From assembly GCA_046080125.1 (NCBI GenBank), contig JBJTTJ010000221.1:22440-86439 (forward strand): DNA of 64,000 nt, read 5' to 3'. How positions within the stretch are numbered: the first letter of the stretch is position 1; each line of letters starts with the position of its first letter. This document shows, in pieces, positions 26,121 through 34,755 of the stretch. A program made the translations under genes and the position numbers. The notes below the pieces were generated by a model. It had not been told where the DNA came from and made no database searches. It saw only the letters and a program-made list of their open reading frames with translations. This DNA is from Cuspidothrix sp046080125 (GTDB lineage: Bacteria > Cyanobacteriota > Cyanobacteriia > Cyanobacteriales > Nostocaceae).

Positions 26121-27560
26121 ATGCGCGTTGCAATTGTGGGTGCGGGACTAGCTGGGTTAGCAACTGCTATAGATTTAGTAGATGCAGGCTGTGAGGTAGA
26201 AATTTTCGAGTCCCGCCCGTTTGTGGGGGGTAAGGTAGGCAGTTGGGTAGATGGTGATGGCAACCATATCGAAATGGGGCTGCACGTCTTTTTCGGGTGC
26301 TATTACAATCTGTTTGCATTAATGGAGAAAGTGGGGGCTGGAGAAAATTTACGCCTCAAGGAACATACCCATACTTTTATTAATAAAGGTGGAGAAACTG
26401 GGGCGTTAGATTTTCGCTTTTTCACAGGGGCTCCTTTTAATGGTTTAAAGGCATTTTTCACTACCTCCCAACTGTCTTTACAAGATAAATTCCAAAATGC
26501 CATCGCTCTGGTCACTAGCCCTATAGTTCAGGGTTTGCTAGACTTTGACGGAGCAATGAATACTATTCGCAAATTAGATAAAATCAGTTTTTCCCAATGG
26601 TTTTATAGTCACGGTGGCAGTAAAGGTAGTATTCAACGTCTATGGAATCCTATCGCCTACGCTTTAGGATTTATAGATTGTGATCACATTTCTGCCCGTT
26701 GTATGTTGACAATTTTTCAGTTTTTTGCGGTCAGAACTGAAGCTTCAATTCTACGAATGCTAGAAGGTTCACCCCATGAATACTTACACAAACCTATTGT
26801 TAAATATTTAGAAGCAAAAGGCACAAAAATATACACCCGTCGCCAAGTGCGAGAAATTCAGTTTGCTGAATCTGACAAGGCAACTCATGTTACAGGAATC
26901 GTAGTCGCCCAAGGTGATACAGAGGAAGTAATTACGGCTGATGCCTATGTCTGTGCTTGCGATATTCCCGGAATTCACCGAGTTTTACCCCAAGCTTGGC
27001 GCAAATGGCCAGAATTTGATAACATTTATAAATTGGATGCCGTTCCAGTCGCCACAGTGCAATTACGTTTCGATGGTTGGGTGACAGAATTGCAAGATGA
27101 GGCAAAACGCAAACAATTAAACCACGCCGTTGGTATAGATAATTTATTATATACCGCCGATGCAGATTTTTCTTGTTTTGCCGATTTGGCCTTAACCAGC
27201 CCCGCAGATTATTATCGTCCCGGTGAGGGTTCATTGTTACAATTGGTATTAACACCTGGAGATCCTTTTATTAAACAAAACAATGAAGCGATCGCTCACC
27301 ACGTCTTAAAACAAGTACATGAACTGTTTCCTTCTTCTAGAGACTTAAACATGACCTGGTATAGCGTGGTCAAACTGGCTCAATCTTTGTACCGTGAAGC
27401 ACCAGGTATGGATGCTTACCGTCCAGATCAAAAAACACCTATACCAAACTTTTTCCTGGCTGGCAGTTACACTCAACAAGATTACATTGATAGTATGGAA
27501 GGGGCAACAATTTCTGGAAAACGTGCTGCCAAAGTAATCCTAGAGACTGTAAAACAATAG
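26121..27560 (+). CDS. crtQ: Zeta-carotene desaturase (plant type)
   Basis: 479 residues; also called zds. Converts 9,9'-di-cis-zeta-carotene to prolycopene at the membrane using FAD and plastoquinone. The N-terminal dinucleotide-binding motif is VAIVGAGLAGLATAIDL (residues 3-19) with the acidic residue in VEIFESR. The C-terminal carotenoid oxidase motif is FFLAGSYTQQDYIDSMEGA near 450-468. Length and motifs match cyanobacterial CrtQ/Zds rather than phytoene desaturase. ATG at 26121 follows GAGGGA. The SRPBCC gene downstream is its customary neighbour in Nostocales. Confidence 0.93.
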   Translation: MRVAIVGAGLAGLATAIDLVDAGCEVEIFESRPFVGGKVGSWVDGDGNHIEMGLHVFFGCYYNLFALMEKVGAGENLRLKEHTHTFINKGGETGALDFRFFTGAPFNGLKAFFTTSQLSLQDKFQNAIALVTSPIVQGLLDFDGAMNTIRKLDKISFSQWFYSHGGSKGSIQRLWNPIAYALGFIDCDHISARCMLTIFQFFAVRTEASILRMLEGSPHEYLHKPIVKYLEAKGTKIYTRRQVREIQFAESDKATHVTGIVVAQGDTEEVITADAYVCACDIPGIHRVLPQAWRKWPEFDNIYKLDAVPVATVQLRFDGWVTELQDEAKRKQLNHAVGIDNLLYTADADFSCFADLALTSPADYYRPGEGSLLQLVLTPGDPFIKQNNEAIAHHVLKQVHELFPSSRDLNMTWYSVVKLAQSLYREAPGMDAYRPDQKTPIPNFFLAGSYTQQDYIDSMEGATISGKRAAKVILETVKQ

Positions 27561-27781
27561 GTGAAGATTAACAGTTAATTATTAACAGTTAACTGTTAAC
27601 AAACTAAAATCGGTTCTACCGTACTTGTTATGCTAAATTACCAGTCTGAAAGAGGGAACAGGGAACAGGGTAAAGAGGCAACTTTTGTAAAAATATCCAA
27701 TATCTGTAGCTTATGTCTTATGTATATTAAGCCTTCCACAGTTTTTTGAGATTGATTTTGCATACTATGTACTGAAGAACC

Positions 27782-27816
27782 CTAAAATCTAAAATCTAAA
27801 ATCTAAAATCTAAAAT
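27782..27816. repeat. Heptanucleotide tandem repeat (CTAAAAT)x5
   Basis: Five perfect copies of CTAAAAT ending three bases before the ATG of the SRPBCC gene. A repeat array this close to the start codon would overlap the ribosome-binding region; no Shine-Dalgarno is visible there. Copy-number changes could affect expression. Confidence 0.8.
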
Positions 27817-27819
27817 CCT

Positions 27820-28272
27820 ATGAGTGACTGGTTAGAACATAGTGTACAGGTAGAAGTTGAAGTTCCCATAGAATTAGTATGGGAATTATGGTCTGATTTA
27901 GAGCAAATGCCTAAATGGATGAAATGGATTGATTCGGTAACAATTCCTCAAGATACACCAGATATTTCATTGTGGAAACTGACTACAGGTGGATTAGAAT
28001 TTACCTGGAAATCTCGCATTACTAAAATGATCCCCCAGCAAATTATTCAATGGGAATCTGTAGATGGTTTACCAAATCAAGGAGCAATTCGCTTCTACGA
28101 TCGCCATAATTATAGTGTGGTAAAAATGACTATTTCCTATGCAATTCCTGGCCTAATTGGTAAACTCATGGATAATTTGTTTTTAGGAAAAGTGGTAGAA
28201 TCTACAATCCAAGAAGATTTAGAACGGTTTAAAGCCTATGCTTTAAATATCCAAGATATAAGTTTACCTTAG
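27820..28272 (+). CDS. SRPBCC (START-like) cyclase/dehydrase family protein
   Basis: 150 residues forming a helix-grip fold with a hydrophobic pocket. Typical features are the N-terminal EHSVQVEVEVPIELVWELWS, the WMKWIDSVT segment and a C-terminal long helix (about 118-140). It follows crtQ and precedes a PucC-family gene, all on one strand, so a role with pigments or lipids is plausible but unproven. The (CTAAAAT)5 repeat abuts the start codon. Confidence 0.8.
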   Translation: MSDWLEHSVQVEVEVPIELVWELWSDLEQMPKWMKWIDSVTIPQDTPDISLWKLTTGGLEFTWKSRITKMIPQQIIQWESVDGLPNQGAIRFYDRHNYSVVKMTISYAIPGLIGKLMDNLFLGKVVESTIQEDLERFKAYALNIQDISLP

Positions 28273-28320
28273 AAACCAATAGTCAAGTGGCATTCCGTAA
28301 ACCATCTAAAAAAAGAAGCT

Positions 28321-29757
28321 ATGGCAATAGAAGATACCTTTGATACCCAAAGTTCAGCCTTAACTCTACCAAAAGTCAATATTTTGACCATGTTTCGCCT
28401 AGGATTGTTTCAAATGGGGTTGAGTATGATGTCTATTTTGACTTTGGGGGTACTCAACCGAGTCATGATTAAGGAAATAGGTATTCCTGCAACTCTAGGC
28501 AGTTTGGTATTAGCAATACCTTATTTTATTGCCCCAACAAGAATTTTATTTGGACAGGTTTCTGATACTAAACCTTTATTTGGTTATCATCGCACCGCCT
28601 ACATCTGGATAGGTGCGGGAATATTTGCGATCGCCGCTTTTTTAATTGTACAAGTAATCTGGCAATTAAATAATTCTGGTATTACCAATACTACTGAAAT
28701 TTGGAGCACAGCAACTATCGGTTGGTTAGCCGTTTTAAGTTTAGTCTTTGCTATTTATGGGTTAGCAATTTGTGCTAGTGGTACGGCATTTGCTGCTTTA
28801 TTAGTAGATATTTCCGAAGAAGACAACCGTTCCCAAGTTGTAGGTATTGTTTGGTCAATGTTGATGGTAGGAATTATCGTTGGGGCAATTATTAGTTCTA
28901 GTTTATTAAAACAATTGGATGGTAATGCCCCTTTAGCAGATTTACAGTCGGCAATTAATCGTTTATTCCTTATAGTTCCCAGTATCGTACTCTGTTTATC
29001 AATTATCGCTACTATGGGAGTAGAAAGAAAATATTCCCGCTTTTTTAACCGTTCAATTTCATCAAATCGAGAAGATAATATTAGTTTAAGTGCTGCTTGG
29101 CAAATCTTAACAGCTAGTCCACAAACAGGCTTATTTTTCACATTTTTATTAGTGATGACTATTAGCTTGTTTATGCAAGATCCCATCATCGAACCCTATG
29201 CTGGTGAAGTTTTTAAAATGCCTTTGGCAGAAAGTACCAAACTCAACGTTTTTTATGGAACTGGTATCTTGATTTCCTATGGAGTTACAGGGTTTTTTAT
29301 CGTTCCTCGCTTGGGTAAACGTAAAACTATCAAATTGGGTTGCATTTTGGTAGCAGTCGCGGCTTTACTCATCGGTTTTTCAGGATTTTCTGCCAATCCA
29401 TCTATACTCAAGGGAAGTTTAGTTATATTTGGTTTAGCAACTGGTTTTGTTACTACTGCGGCAGTAAGTTTAATGTTAGATCTAACTATAGCTGAAGTCG
29501 CAGGTACATTCATCGGCGCTTGGGGACTTGCCCAATCCATATCTAGAGGAATTGCTACGATTATTGGTGGCACTTTTTTAGATATAGGACGACAGTTATT
29601 ACCAGATAATTTAGTCCTAGCCTATGGATTAGTGTTTACCCTAGAAGCTGTGGGAATGTTACTATCAATCGGCTTTTTGAATCGTGTGAATGTGACGGAA
29701 TTTAAAACTAATACTAAAAAGGCTTTTGCTGCTGTTTTAGAAAGTGATTTAGATTAA
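28321..29757 (+). CDS. BCH/PucC-family major facilitator protein
   Basis: 478 residues with about 12 membrane helices. The family shares the segments TMFRLGLFQMGLSMMSILT (about 22-40) and the charged loop GQVSDTKPLFGYHRTAYIWI near 80-99, as in PucC/LhaA proteins that assist light-harvesting complex assembly or move tetrapyrroles. It lies 48 bases after the SRPBCC gene on the same strand. Exact role in cyanobacteria is unsettled. ATG at 28321 follows AAAAGAAG. Confidence 0.85.
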   Translation: MAIEDTFDTQSSALTLPKVNILTMFRLGLFQMGLSMMSILTLGVLNRVMIKEIGIPATLGSLVLAIPYFIAPTRILFGQVSDTKPLFGYHRTAYIWIGAGIFAIAAFLIVQVIWQLNNSGITNTTEIWSTATIGWLAVLSLVFAIYGLAICASGTAFAALLVDISEEDNRSQVVGIVWSMLMVGIIVGAIISSSLLKQLDGNAPLADLQSAINRLFLIVPSIVLCLSIIATMGVERKYSRFFNRSISSNREDNISLSAAWQILTASPQTGLFFTFLLVMTISLFMQDPIIEPYAGEVFKMPLAESTKLNVFYGTGILISYGVTGFFIVPRLGKRKTIKLGCILVAVAALLIGFSGFSANPSILKGSLVIFGLATGFVTTAAVSLMLDLTIAEVAGTFIGAWGLAQSISRGIATIIGGTFLDIGRQLLPDNLVLAYGLVFTLEAVGMLLSIGFLNRVNVTEFKTNTKKAFAAVLESDLD

Positions 29758-29854
29758 TGTAGCACTTACGCAAGAATGAAAGTAGGGCTAATACCCTTCG
29801 GGAAGCAAGCTACATGAATTACCCCTAGGCAAAAGTCCGGTTTGCGTAAGTCCT
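29758..29854. repeat. Inverted-repeat element with ACTTACGCAA ends
   Basis: 97 bases bounded by GCACTTACGCAA and TTGCGTAAGTCCT. Internal palindromic segments include ACCCTTCGGG. A related unit with the same ACTTACGCAA end and an internal AATTCATGAATT palindrome is at 38190-38250. Non-coding, MITE- or REP-like. Confidence 0.65.
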
Positions 29855-29887
29855 GAGTAATTAAAAAACAACTAACAACTGACAAAA

Positions 29888-30694
29888 ATGAACGATTTTT
29901 GGAATACGATTTTAGAATTTGCCGAAACCACTACCACCAGAGTGGGCACACAATTAATGCAAGATTTTGGCAAAGTTAAAGCTTCACAGAAAGCTGATGG
30001 TAGCTTAGTTACAAAATCAGATCAATGGGCAGATCAAGAAATTCGAGATGCCATTGTTTCTACTTTCTCAGGTTACGGCATTTTGAGCGAGGAAAGTGAC
30101 CAAACTTTTCCTGATACAGAATGGTGTTGGGTAATTGATCCTTTAGATGGTACAACCAACTTTACCAGGGGAATTCCTATTTGGTCTATTTCTCTGGGGT
30201 TACTTTATCGAGGAACGCCTATTTTTGGTTATGTTTACGCGCCACCATTAAATCAAGCCTTTTATGGGTTTTGGGCAGGTTCATCAGGCTTAACAACGCC
30301 AACGGGAGCATTTTTAAATCACCATCCTATTCACTCCAGTCAAGATGCTCCCGGTAAAAACCACTGTTTTAATCTTTGTTCTCGCAGTACCGATATTATT
30401 CAACCGGGTTTTCCTTGTAAACTGCGGATGTTAGGAGTTGCTAGTTATAACTTTCTCACGGTCGCAATGGGTGCAGTTTTGGGAGGAGTTGAAGCGACAC
30501 CCAAAGTATGGGATATTGCAGGTGCTTGGGTGATTGTGCAAGCTGCTGGTGGTACGTGGGTATCCCTTAATTCTGAGTCGTTTCCATTATCACCGACAAT
30601 TGATTATAGCGATCGCTCTTTCCCGACTATGGTTCTGAGTAATTCCGATCTAATTCCCATATTTACACCCTTTATCAAAAGGTTAAAACTGTAA
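29888..30694 (+). CDS. Inositol monophosphatase family protein
   Basis: 268 residues. The metal-binding motifs of the Li+-sensitive phosphatase superfamily are all present: EES (residues 73-75 in GILSEESD), DPLDGTTN near 87-94, and WDIAGAW near 213-219. Members hydrolyse inositol-phosphate, fructose-1,6-bisphosphate, histidinol-phosphate or 3'-phosphoadenosine nucleotides; the specificity cannot be read here. ATG at 29888. It stands alone between a repeat element and the DUF751 gene. Confidence 0.85.
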   Translation: MNDFWNTILEFAETTTTRVGTQLMQDFGKVKASQKADGSLVTKSDQWADQEIRDAIVSTFSGYGILSEESDQTFPDTEWCWVIDPLDGTTNFTRGIPIWSISLGLLYRGTPIFGYVYAPPLNQAFYGFWAGSSGLTTPTGAFLNHHPIHSSQDAPGKNHCFNLCSRSTDIIQPGFPCKLRMLGVASYNFLTVAMGAVLGGVEATPKVWDIAGAWVIVQAAGGTWVSLNSESFPLSPTIDYSDRSFPTMVLSNSDLIPIFTPFIKRLKL

Positions 30695-30711
30695 ATTCTC
30701 AGGGGAGAATA

Positions 30712-30773
30712 AGATACCCGACTTGTTGTATTGTATCCATAAATCATAAATTGATGTCCCAAGTCGGGAATCT
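30712..30773. repeat. Small inverted repeat
   Basis: AGATACCCGACTTG and CAAGTCGGGAATCT form arms around a 33-base AT-rich loop just after the phosphatase gene. The arms resemble the AGATCCCCGACTTCT family found at 7664, 59511 and 62434. It may also act as a 3' processing structure. Confidence 0.6.
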
Positions 30774-30963
30774 GACTCCTATAATCTTCAAAAATTAAAT
30801 ACGGTCGCAGGTCTTGTTCAATCAGGCTGAAAATTTGATAAATCAAACTTTTTTGGGTATTTTAGGTCTAATCCTTATATAATTAATGCTCATGTATTAT
30901 AATTGGGCTAAACACAAAAGTGACCAGAGTCTTATATTGTATAATAAGGTAGTCTAAATTCAA

Positions 30964-31170
30964 ATGTTTGATGGATTTTGGGATAATGTATTTCGTTACC
31001 CTCGTTATTTGATCAGCATCGTCTTGGGTCTTTTTCTAAACACCCTCGAACCGCTGTTTCCACTGTTAAAACGTCCGGTAACGCTAATTGCTATTTTAGG
31101 GTTTTTTGCTAGTGGTCTTTTTTTTGTAACCCTTACCCTGCGGGCAATGTTAGGATTAAATTCAATCTAA
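30964..31170 (+). CDS. DUF751 (Ycf33-like) small membrane protein
   Basis: 68 residues with two hydrophobic helices (about 15-28 and 40-60). The opening MFDGFWDNVFRYPRYLISI is characteristic of the cyanobacterial/plastid DUF751 family, which I associate with Ycf33. Function unknown. In other Nostocales it precedes rbfA as here, 219 bases apart. ATG at 30964. Confidence 0.82.
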   Translation: MFDGFWDNVFRYPRYLISIVLGLFLNTLEPLFPLLKRPVTLIAILGFFASGLFFVTLTLRAMLGLNSI

Positions 31171-31389
31171 ATTAGGATAGCAAAGGCAGAATTAAAAATT
31201 AAAAAAAGCTCATTTCACCAACTTTTCGGACATTTTTAATGGTTGGTTAATTTACGCCATGTTGTACTAGAACCATAAACAGGTGAAGTTTCTGGGACTG
31301 CTGCTGTTGATTCTATCACCTCAAGTATCGTCCAATTTCACTGGGGATAAGAATTTATTGTCAAATTTTTGTGAGAAGGCGGAATTTAT

Positions 31390-31788
31390 ATGGTTACAAA
31401 TCGCCGCGTTTCCCGCGTTGCTGAGTTAATTAAACGGGAAGTTAGCCAAATGCTACTTAACGGTATTAAGGATGACCGGGTGGGAACGGGAATGGTCAGT
31501 GTCACCGATGTGGATGTTTCTGGAGATCTACAACACGCTAAAATATTCGTCAGTATTTATGGAACAGACGAAGCTAAGGCGGAAACAATGGCAGGTTTAA
31601 AGTCCGCGACGGGTTATGTCCGTAGTGAACTGGGAGCTAGAGTAAGATTACGACGCACTCCCGAAGTGCTATTTGTGGAAGACTGCTCTATCGAAAGAGG
31701 AACTAAGGTCTTGAGTTTATTAAACCAACTTGAGCACGAACGAATATTATCGAGTATACATCAGATTGCACAAGAAGAGGCTGATTGA
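31390..31788 (+). CDS. rbfA: Ribosome-binding factor A
   Basis: 132 residues with the KH-like fold. It aids maturation of 16S rRNA 5' end in 30S assembly, especially in the cold. Conserved patches: NRRVSRVAELIKREVSQML at the N-terminus, GMVSVTDVDVSGDLQHAKIF in the centre, and RLRRTPEVLFVEDCSIERG. ATG at 31390 follows GAAGGCGGA. Downstream a 30-base palindrome may end the transcript. Confidence 0.95.
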   Translation: MVTNRRVSRVAELIKREVSQMLLNGIKDDRVGTGMVSVTDVDVSGDLQHAKIFVSIYGTDEAKAETMAGLKSATGYVRSELGARVRLRRTPEVLFVEDCSIERGTKVLSLLNQLEHERILSSIHQIAQEEAD

Positions 31789-31830
31789 CTCAAAACTCAG
31801 AAAAATATAAAAGACATCTCCAGAAAAGAA

Positions 31831-31860
31831 TGTAGAGACGTTCCATGGAAAGTCTCTACA
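31831..31860. terminator. 30-base near-perfect palindrome downstream of rbfA
   Basis: TGTAGAGACGTTC pairs with the complementary right half ending GTCTCTACA, with one mismatch around the central CCATGG. This sequence type recurs widely in cyanobacterial genomes. It can form a strong hairpin 43 bases after rbfA, but no T-run follows, so a terminator role is inferred only. Confidence 0.5.
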
Positions 31861-31907
31861 GGAGTTCTAGGAAACGCTTGTGTAATTTTCACAACAGGTC
31901 TAATCAG

Positions 31908-32064
31908 TAAGTGGACGGGAGATAATCAAAATGTGTGAAGAAAAGTAAAATCGCTGAGAACTTCTTCACTATTGCCTTTCGCCGATTATAGAGCGTAGTC
32001 GAGATGCTTACCTGTTCCCTGTTCCCTGTTCCCATAACGACAATTTTTAAAGCCCACCTACTTA
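31908..32064. mobile_element. MITE-like element, 157 bases
   Basis: Left end TAAGTGGACGGGAGATAATC and right end (read inward on the minus strand) TAAGTAGGTGGGCTTTAAAA are imperfect terminal inverted repeats. The same end type bounds a second unit at 45775-45982. The interior is non-coding and includes three tandem CCTGTTC heptamers at 32011-32031. Probably mobilised by a transposase encoded elsewhere. Confidence 0.5.
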
Positions 32065-32476
32065 ATTATAGGTGTCAAAAATCTTGTTCCTTTGGATAGA
32101 TGCCAAAATCAGTAAATTCATATAAGATAGTGCAGTTAAAGTGACAGCAATTTTCCGATGATTTTCAGATTTTTGGTGCTGTAAGTGTAGATTAATCTAA
32201 AAACGCTGGCAATGGGAATATCTAACGCTTGAACGGTCAAATTAGCTGTTTTTATTGAATGTCATTTTCAAAATATGAACTTCAAATATCATGAATGTCA
32301 TCTTTTCTTGACAAACTTAACATTTCTTTAGATAATTTAGAGGTGCGTAGCGTCAGAATGATAATAGTTCAGTATAGCAAACTACAAAACCCCGGAGACA
32401 GATTTAATTATTGCCCTCTTTGTCCATCGTAAATAACGAGAAAACTATCTAAATTGTAATTTTGTGAGTAAAAACC
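32065..32476. other. Intergenic region before the DUF4327 gene
   Basis: 412 bases without a gene that I can support. AT-rich; an 11-base segment CTTGACAAACT at about 32308 is a possible -35 region. The final 100 bases presumably carry the promoter and leader of the following gene. Confidence 0.3.
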
Positions 32477-32719
32477 ATGAGCGTAAATACGATGCCCTTT
32501 ATCGATTACAATTACTATTCTCTGGATGTGATCCAAGATGAAGCACGCCGACTGGTAGAAAAGGGAATGGTTGGCCGTCAACAGCCAATTTATACCCTTT
32601 GCCAGTTTATCCCTGCTAGAGAGTGGGTTTGTGTAGAATGTGAATTAGAAAAATGTGATTTTTTACTGCGCGATCGCATTGGAGATCTAATCGGCCGCGA
32701 AGAATGGGATAACGACTAA
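32477..32719 (+). CDS. DUF4327 family protein
   Basis: 80 residues, acidic and soluble. The sequence has the family pattern YYSLDVIQDEARRLVEKG, QPIYTLCQFIPAREWVCVEC and a C-terminal LLRDRIGDLIGREEW. It appears restricted to cyanobacteria and has no known function. Three cysteines (in CQF, CVECELEKC) might bind metal, but this is speculation. A clear hairpin with T-run follows. ATG at 32477. Confidence 0.8.
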   Translation: MSVNTMPFIDYNYYSLDVIQDEARRLVEKGMVGRQQPIYTLCQFIPAREWVCVECELEKCDFLLRDRIGDLIGREEWDND

Positions 32720-32759
32720 ATAATTTTGTTTTTTTAAGAAACTACTGTTATTTTTATTG

Positions 32760-32800
32760 TACTTGTTTGTAGTTGCTGCTATGAACAAGTATATTTTTTT
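32760..32800 (+). terminator. Rho-independent terminator of the DUF4327 gene
   Basis: TACTTGTT at 32760-32767 pairs with AACAAGTA at 32784-32791, followed by a T-rich tail (ATTTTTTT). It sits 40 bases after the stop codon. Confidence 0.7.
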
Positions 32801-33052
32801 CCTCTTTTAACAATTTAAAATTTGGAATTTGCTGAATAAGTTATTGCTAAAAGCGCATCCCCTTCCTGACCTGGAATAGTTAAGGTTTTTCTCAATATAA
32901 GGATATCTCTATCCTTCATGACTGCCTTTACCTCGTTTGGGTAGATATATAAACCCCTGGACGTAAAATTTGAGCTTTTAACTTCCGAATTTTTCTGGGC
33001 ATTTATTTGGTATATGCCTTCACCATATTTTTCCGAAAAATTATCTAATTTA

Positions 33053-33196
33053 TTAAAACTTCATAGTTGCCGCAGCTACAGCTAAAGCAGCCCAACCAGC
33101 CATTAATGCTAATCCTCTCCCAAAATCTAGTATAAAGTTAGATTTTATACCAGATTTTTCAATAGAAATCCCGGCTACTTCAAGAAGTCGGGAAAA
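33053..33196 (-). other. Small membrane-peptide frame without a clear start
   Basis: 47 codons open between stops. The end encodes DFGRGLALMAGWAALAVAAA followed by TMKF, a convincing single membrane helix. The only ATG (33103) would give a 16-residue peptide; upstream the frame runs into a degenerate copy of the AGAAGTCGGG repeat. It may be a small photosynthesis-type membrane protein whose 5' end was replaced, or a non-ATG-started peptide. The rest of 32801-33221 holds nothing else I can call. Confidence 0.25.
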
Positions 33197-33221
33197 TTAA
33201 GTATCAATTGTACCATGCTTA

Positions 33222-33914
33222 CTAAGCAGATGTACGAGTTGCTTCTAATAAGCGAGAAAAATAGAACTTTGTCCGTGTCATAGCTTGTCTTTGAACTGCA
33301 AAGCCATTTTTCTCTAGGATTTTGATGATATCTCTTTCACGATGTAAATAAGCACGAGTTGTTTTACTTGGTCCTGGAAAGAAAGTACCAATTTTTTTGA
33401 GGATAGTGAGGAAAAAGGTTTTAGGTGCAAAACTGAGAATAATTCTTGATTGGGCTAAAGAACACAGGTGAGAAATCATTTCATCAGCTTTGTTCTGGGG
33501 ATAATGAATAAGAACATCTAAACAGATAACAGTGTGATAATTACCACTGAGAGATTCTAAATCCTGAACTGCAAAAGTAGGATTAACTGTATTAGCAAAA
33601 ACCTTAACTGCCCGGTCTTGGGCTTCTGATACCATTTTAGCGGAAATGTCACTAGCGTATACTTTAGCACTATTTATAGCCAAGGGAATACTCAGACTAC
33701 CCACACCGCACCCAGCATCACAAATTGATAATGATGGTAAATTGTTGTCAGCTTGTAACCAGCCGATGACATTATCTACAGTTTGCTGATGTCCAGTGCG
33801 GATATCTAACTGAACCTTGTTGACTTCACCATCACCATAGATGCGTTGCCACCTATCAAAGCCTGTGGAGTTGAAGTATTCGCGCACTATTGTTTTATCG
33901 TCGGCTGCGTTCAT
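33222..33914 (-). CDS. chlM: Magnesium-protoporphyrin IX O-methyltransferase
   Basis: 230 residues. Transfers a methyl group from S-adenosylmethionine to the C13 propionate of Mg-protoporphyrin IX in chlorophyll synthesis. The SAM motif I is ICDAGCGVGSLSIPLA near residues 64-79. The opening KTIVREYFNSTGFDRWQRIY and the FFPGPSKTTRAYLHRE segment near 174-190 are typical of BchM/ChlM. ATG at 33914. It stands alone between a repeat-containing gap and the DUF937 gene. Confidence 0.93.
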   Translation of the reverse strand: MNAADDKTIVREYFNSTGFDRWQRIYGDGEVNKVQLDIRTGHQQTVDNVIGWLQADNNLPSLSICDAGCGVGSLSIPLAINSAKVYASDISAKMVSEAQDRAVKVFANTVNPTFAVQDLESLSGNYHTVICLDVLIHYPQNKADEMISHLCSLAQSRIILSFAPKTFFLTILKKIGTFFPGPSKTTRAYLHRERDIIKILEKNGFAVQRQAMTRTKFYFSRLLEATRTSA

Positions 33915-33994
33915 GAACCTAATTGTTAACGGTTTACAATTCTTAAAATTATCATTTGTGAATAGATTATTGCCTGAAATTTTTGTACCCAGGA

Positions 33995-34492
33995 TTAAAT
34001 TCTTAAAAAGCGACTAGCTAATTTAATCGCGTCTGCAATATCTACATCACCATCACCGTCAACATCTAGAAATTTATTTAGTAAGGGATTACCACCGGAT
34101 TGCAGGAAACTCAAGAGTAAAGGTACTAAACTTGGTAATAGTTGTTGAATTGTATTTACATCTAAGTTAGTACCCCGGGCAGCATTTTCCGCTACTTGTG
34201 CTTGGATATCTGGGGAAAATAGGCTATCTACGGCTTGGGAATCGGCAGTAGTTCCGGCAAATTGATTAACCAAATTTTCTACTGCTTCACTTCCGTCAGT
34301 GGCTTGTTTTGTTTGTAAAGATGACTGTACTTGTTTGCCAACCACTGATAAAATTGATTGCATGGTAGAAGAGTCAGCACCAACACCATTACCTAATTGT
34401 TTAACTGTCATAGCAATATTCACCAGGTTATCCAAACCGCCTGGTTGATTGGAATTAGTAACCGCGCCTAGAATTTGATCAAACAGTCCCAT
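33995..34492 (-). CDS. DUF937-like protein with a C-terminal calcium-binding (dockerin/EF-hand-like) motif
   Basis: 165 residues from ATG at 34492, chosen because GGGGGAAAATTA precedes it and homology starts at MGLFDQILGAVTN; an ATG at 34531 is in frame but less likely. The body is Gln-, Asn- and Ser-rich helical sequence of the DUF937 type. The C-terminus has DVDGDGDVDIADAIKLASRF, a canonical Ca2+-binding loop of dockerin or EF-hand style. No signal peptide. Function unknown; calcium-dependent assembly is an inference. Confidence 0.7.
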   Translation of the reverse strand: MGLFDQILGAVTNSNQPGGLDNLVNIAMTVKQLGNGVGADSSTMQSILSVVGKQVQSSLQTKQATDGSEAVENLVNQFAGTTADSQAVDSLFSPDIQAQVAENAARGTNLDVNTIQQLLPSLVPLLLSFLQSGGNPLLNKFLDVDGDGDVDIADAIKLASRFLRI

Positions 34493-34755
34493 TAATTTTC
34501 CCCCGTTGTTTTCAATTTGTCTCATGATCAATACTATAACAGGAGTTAGAACTCAGGAATGATAAAGGGGGAACTGAGAGTTGGGAATCTTATCACCTCA
34601 ACTGAATTCCTACATTTTTCTCTGATGTTTTTTGACAACTATTTTATGATAAATCTAAACCTGTGCCAATACCTCCGGGTTTAGAAAAGTACCTAAGAAC
34701 GATAATTTTTTAAAAGTCATCTCACGAAAATACTAGAGACTAAATCTTATTATTC

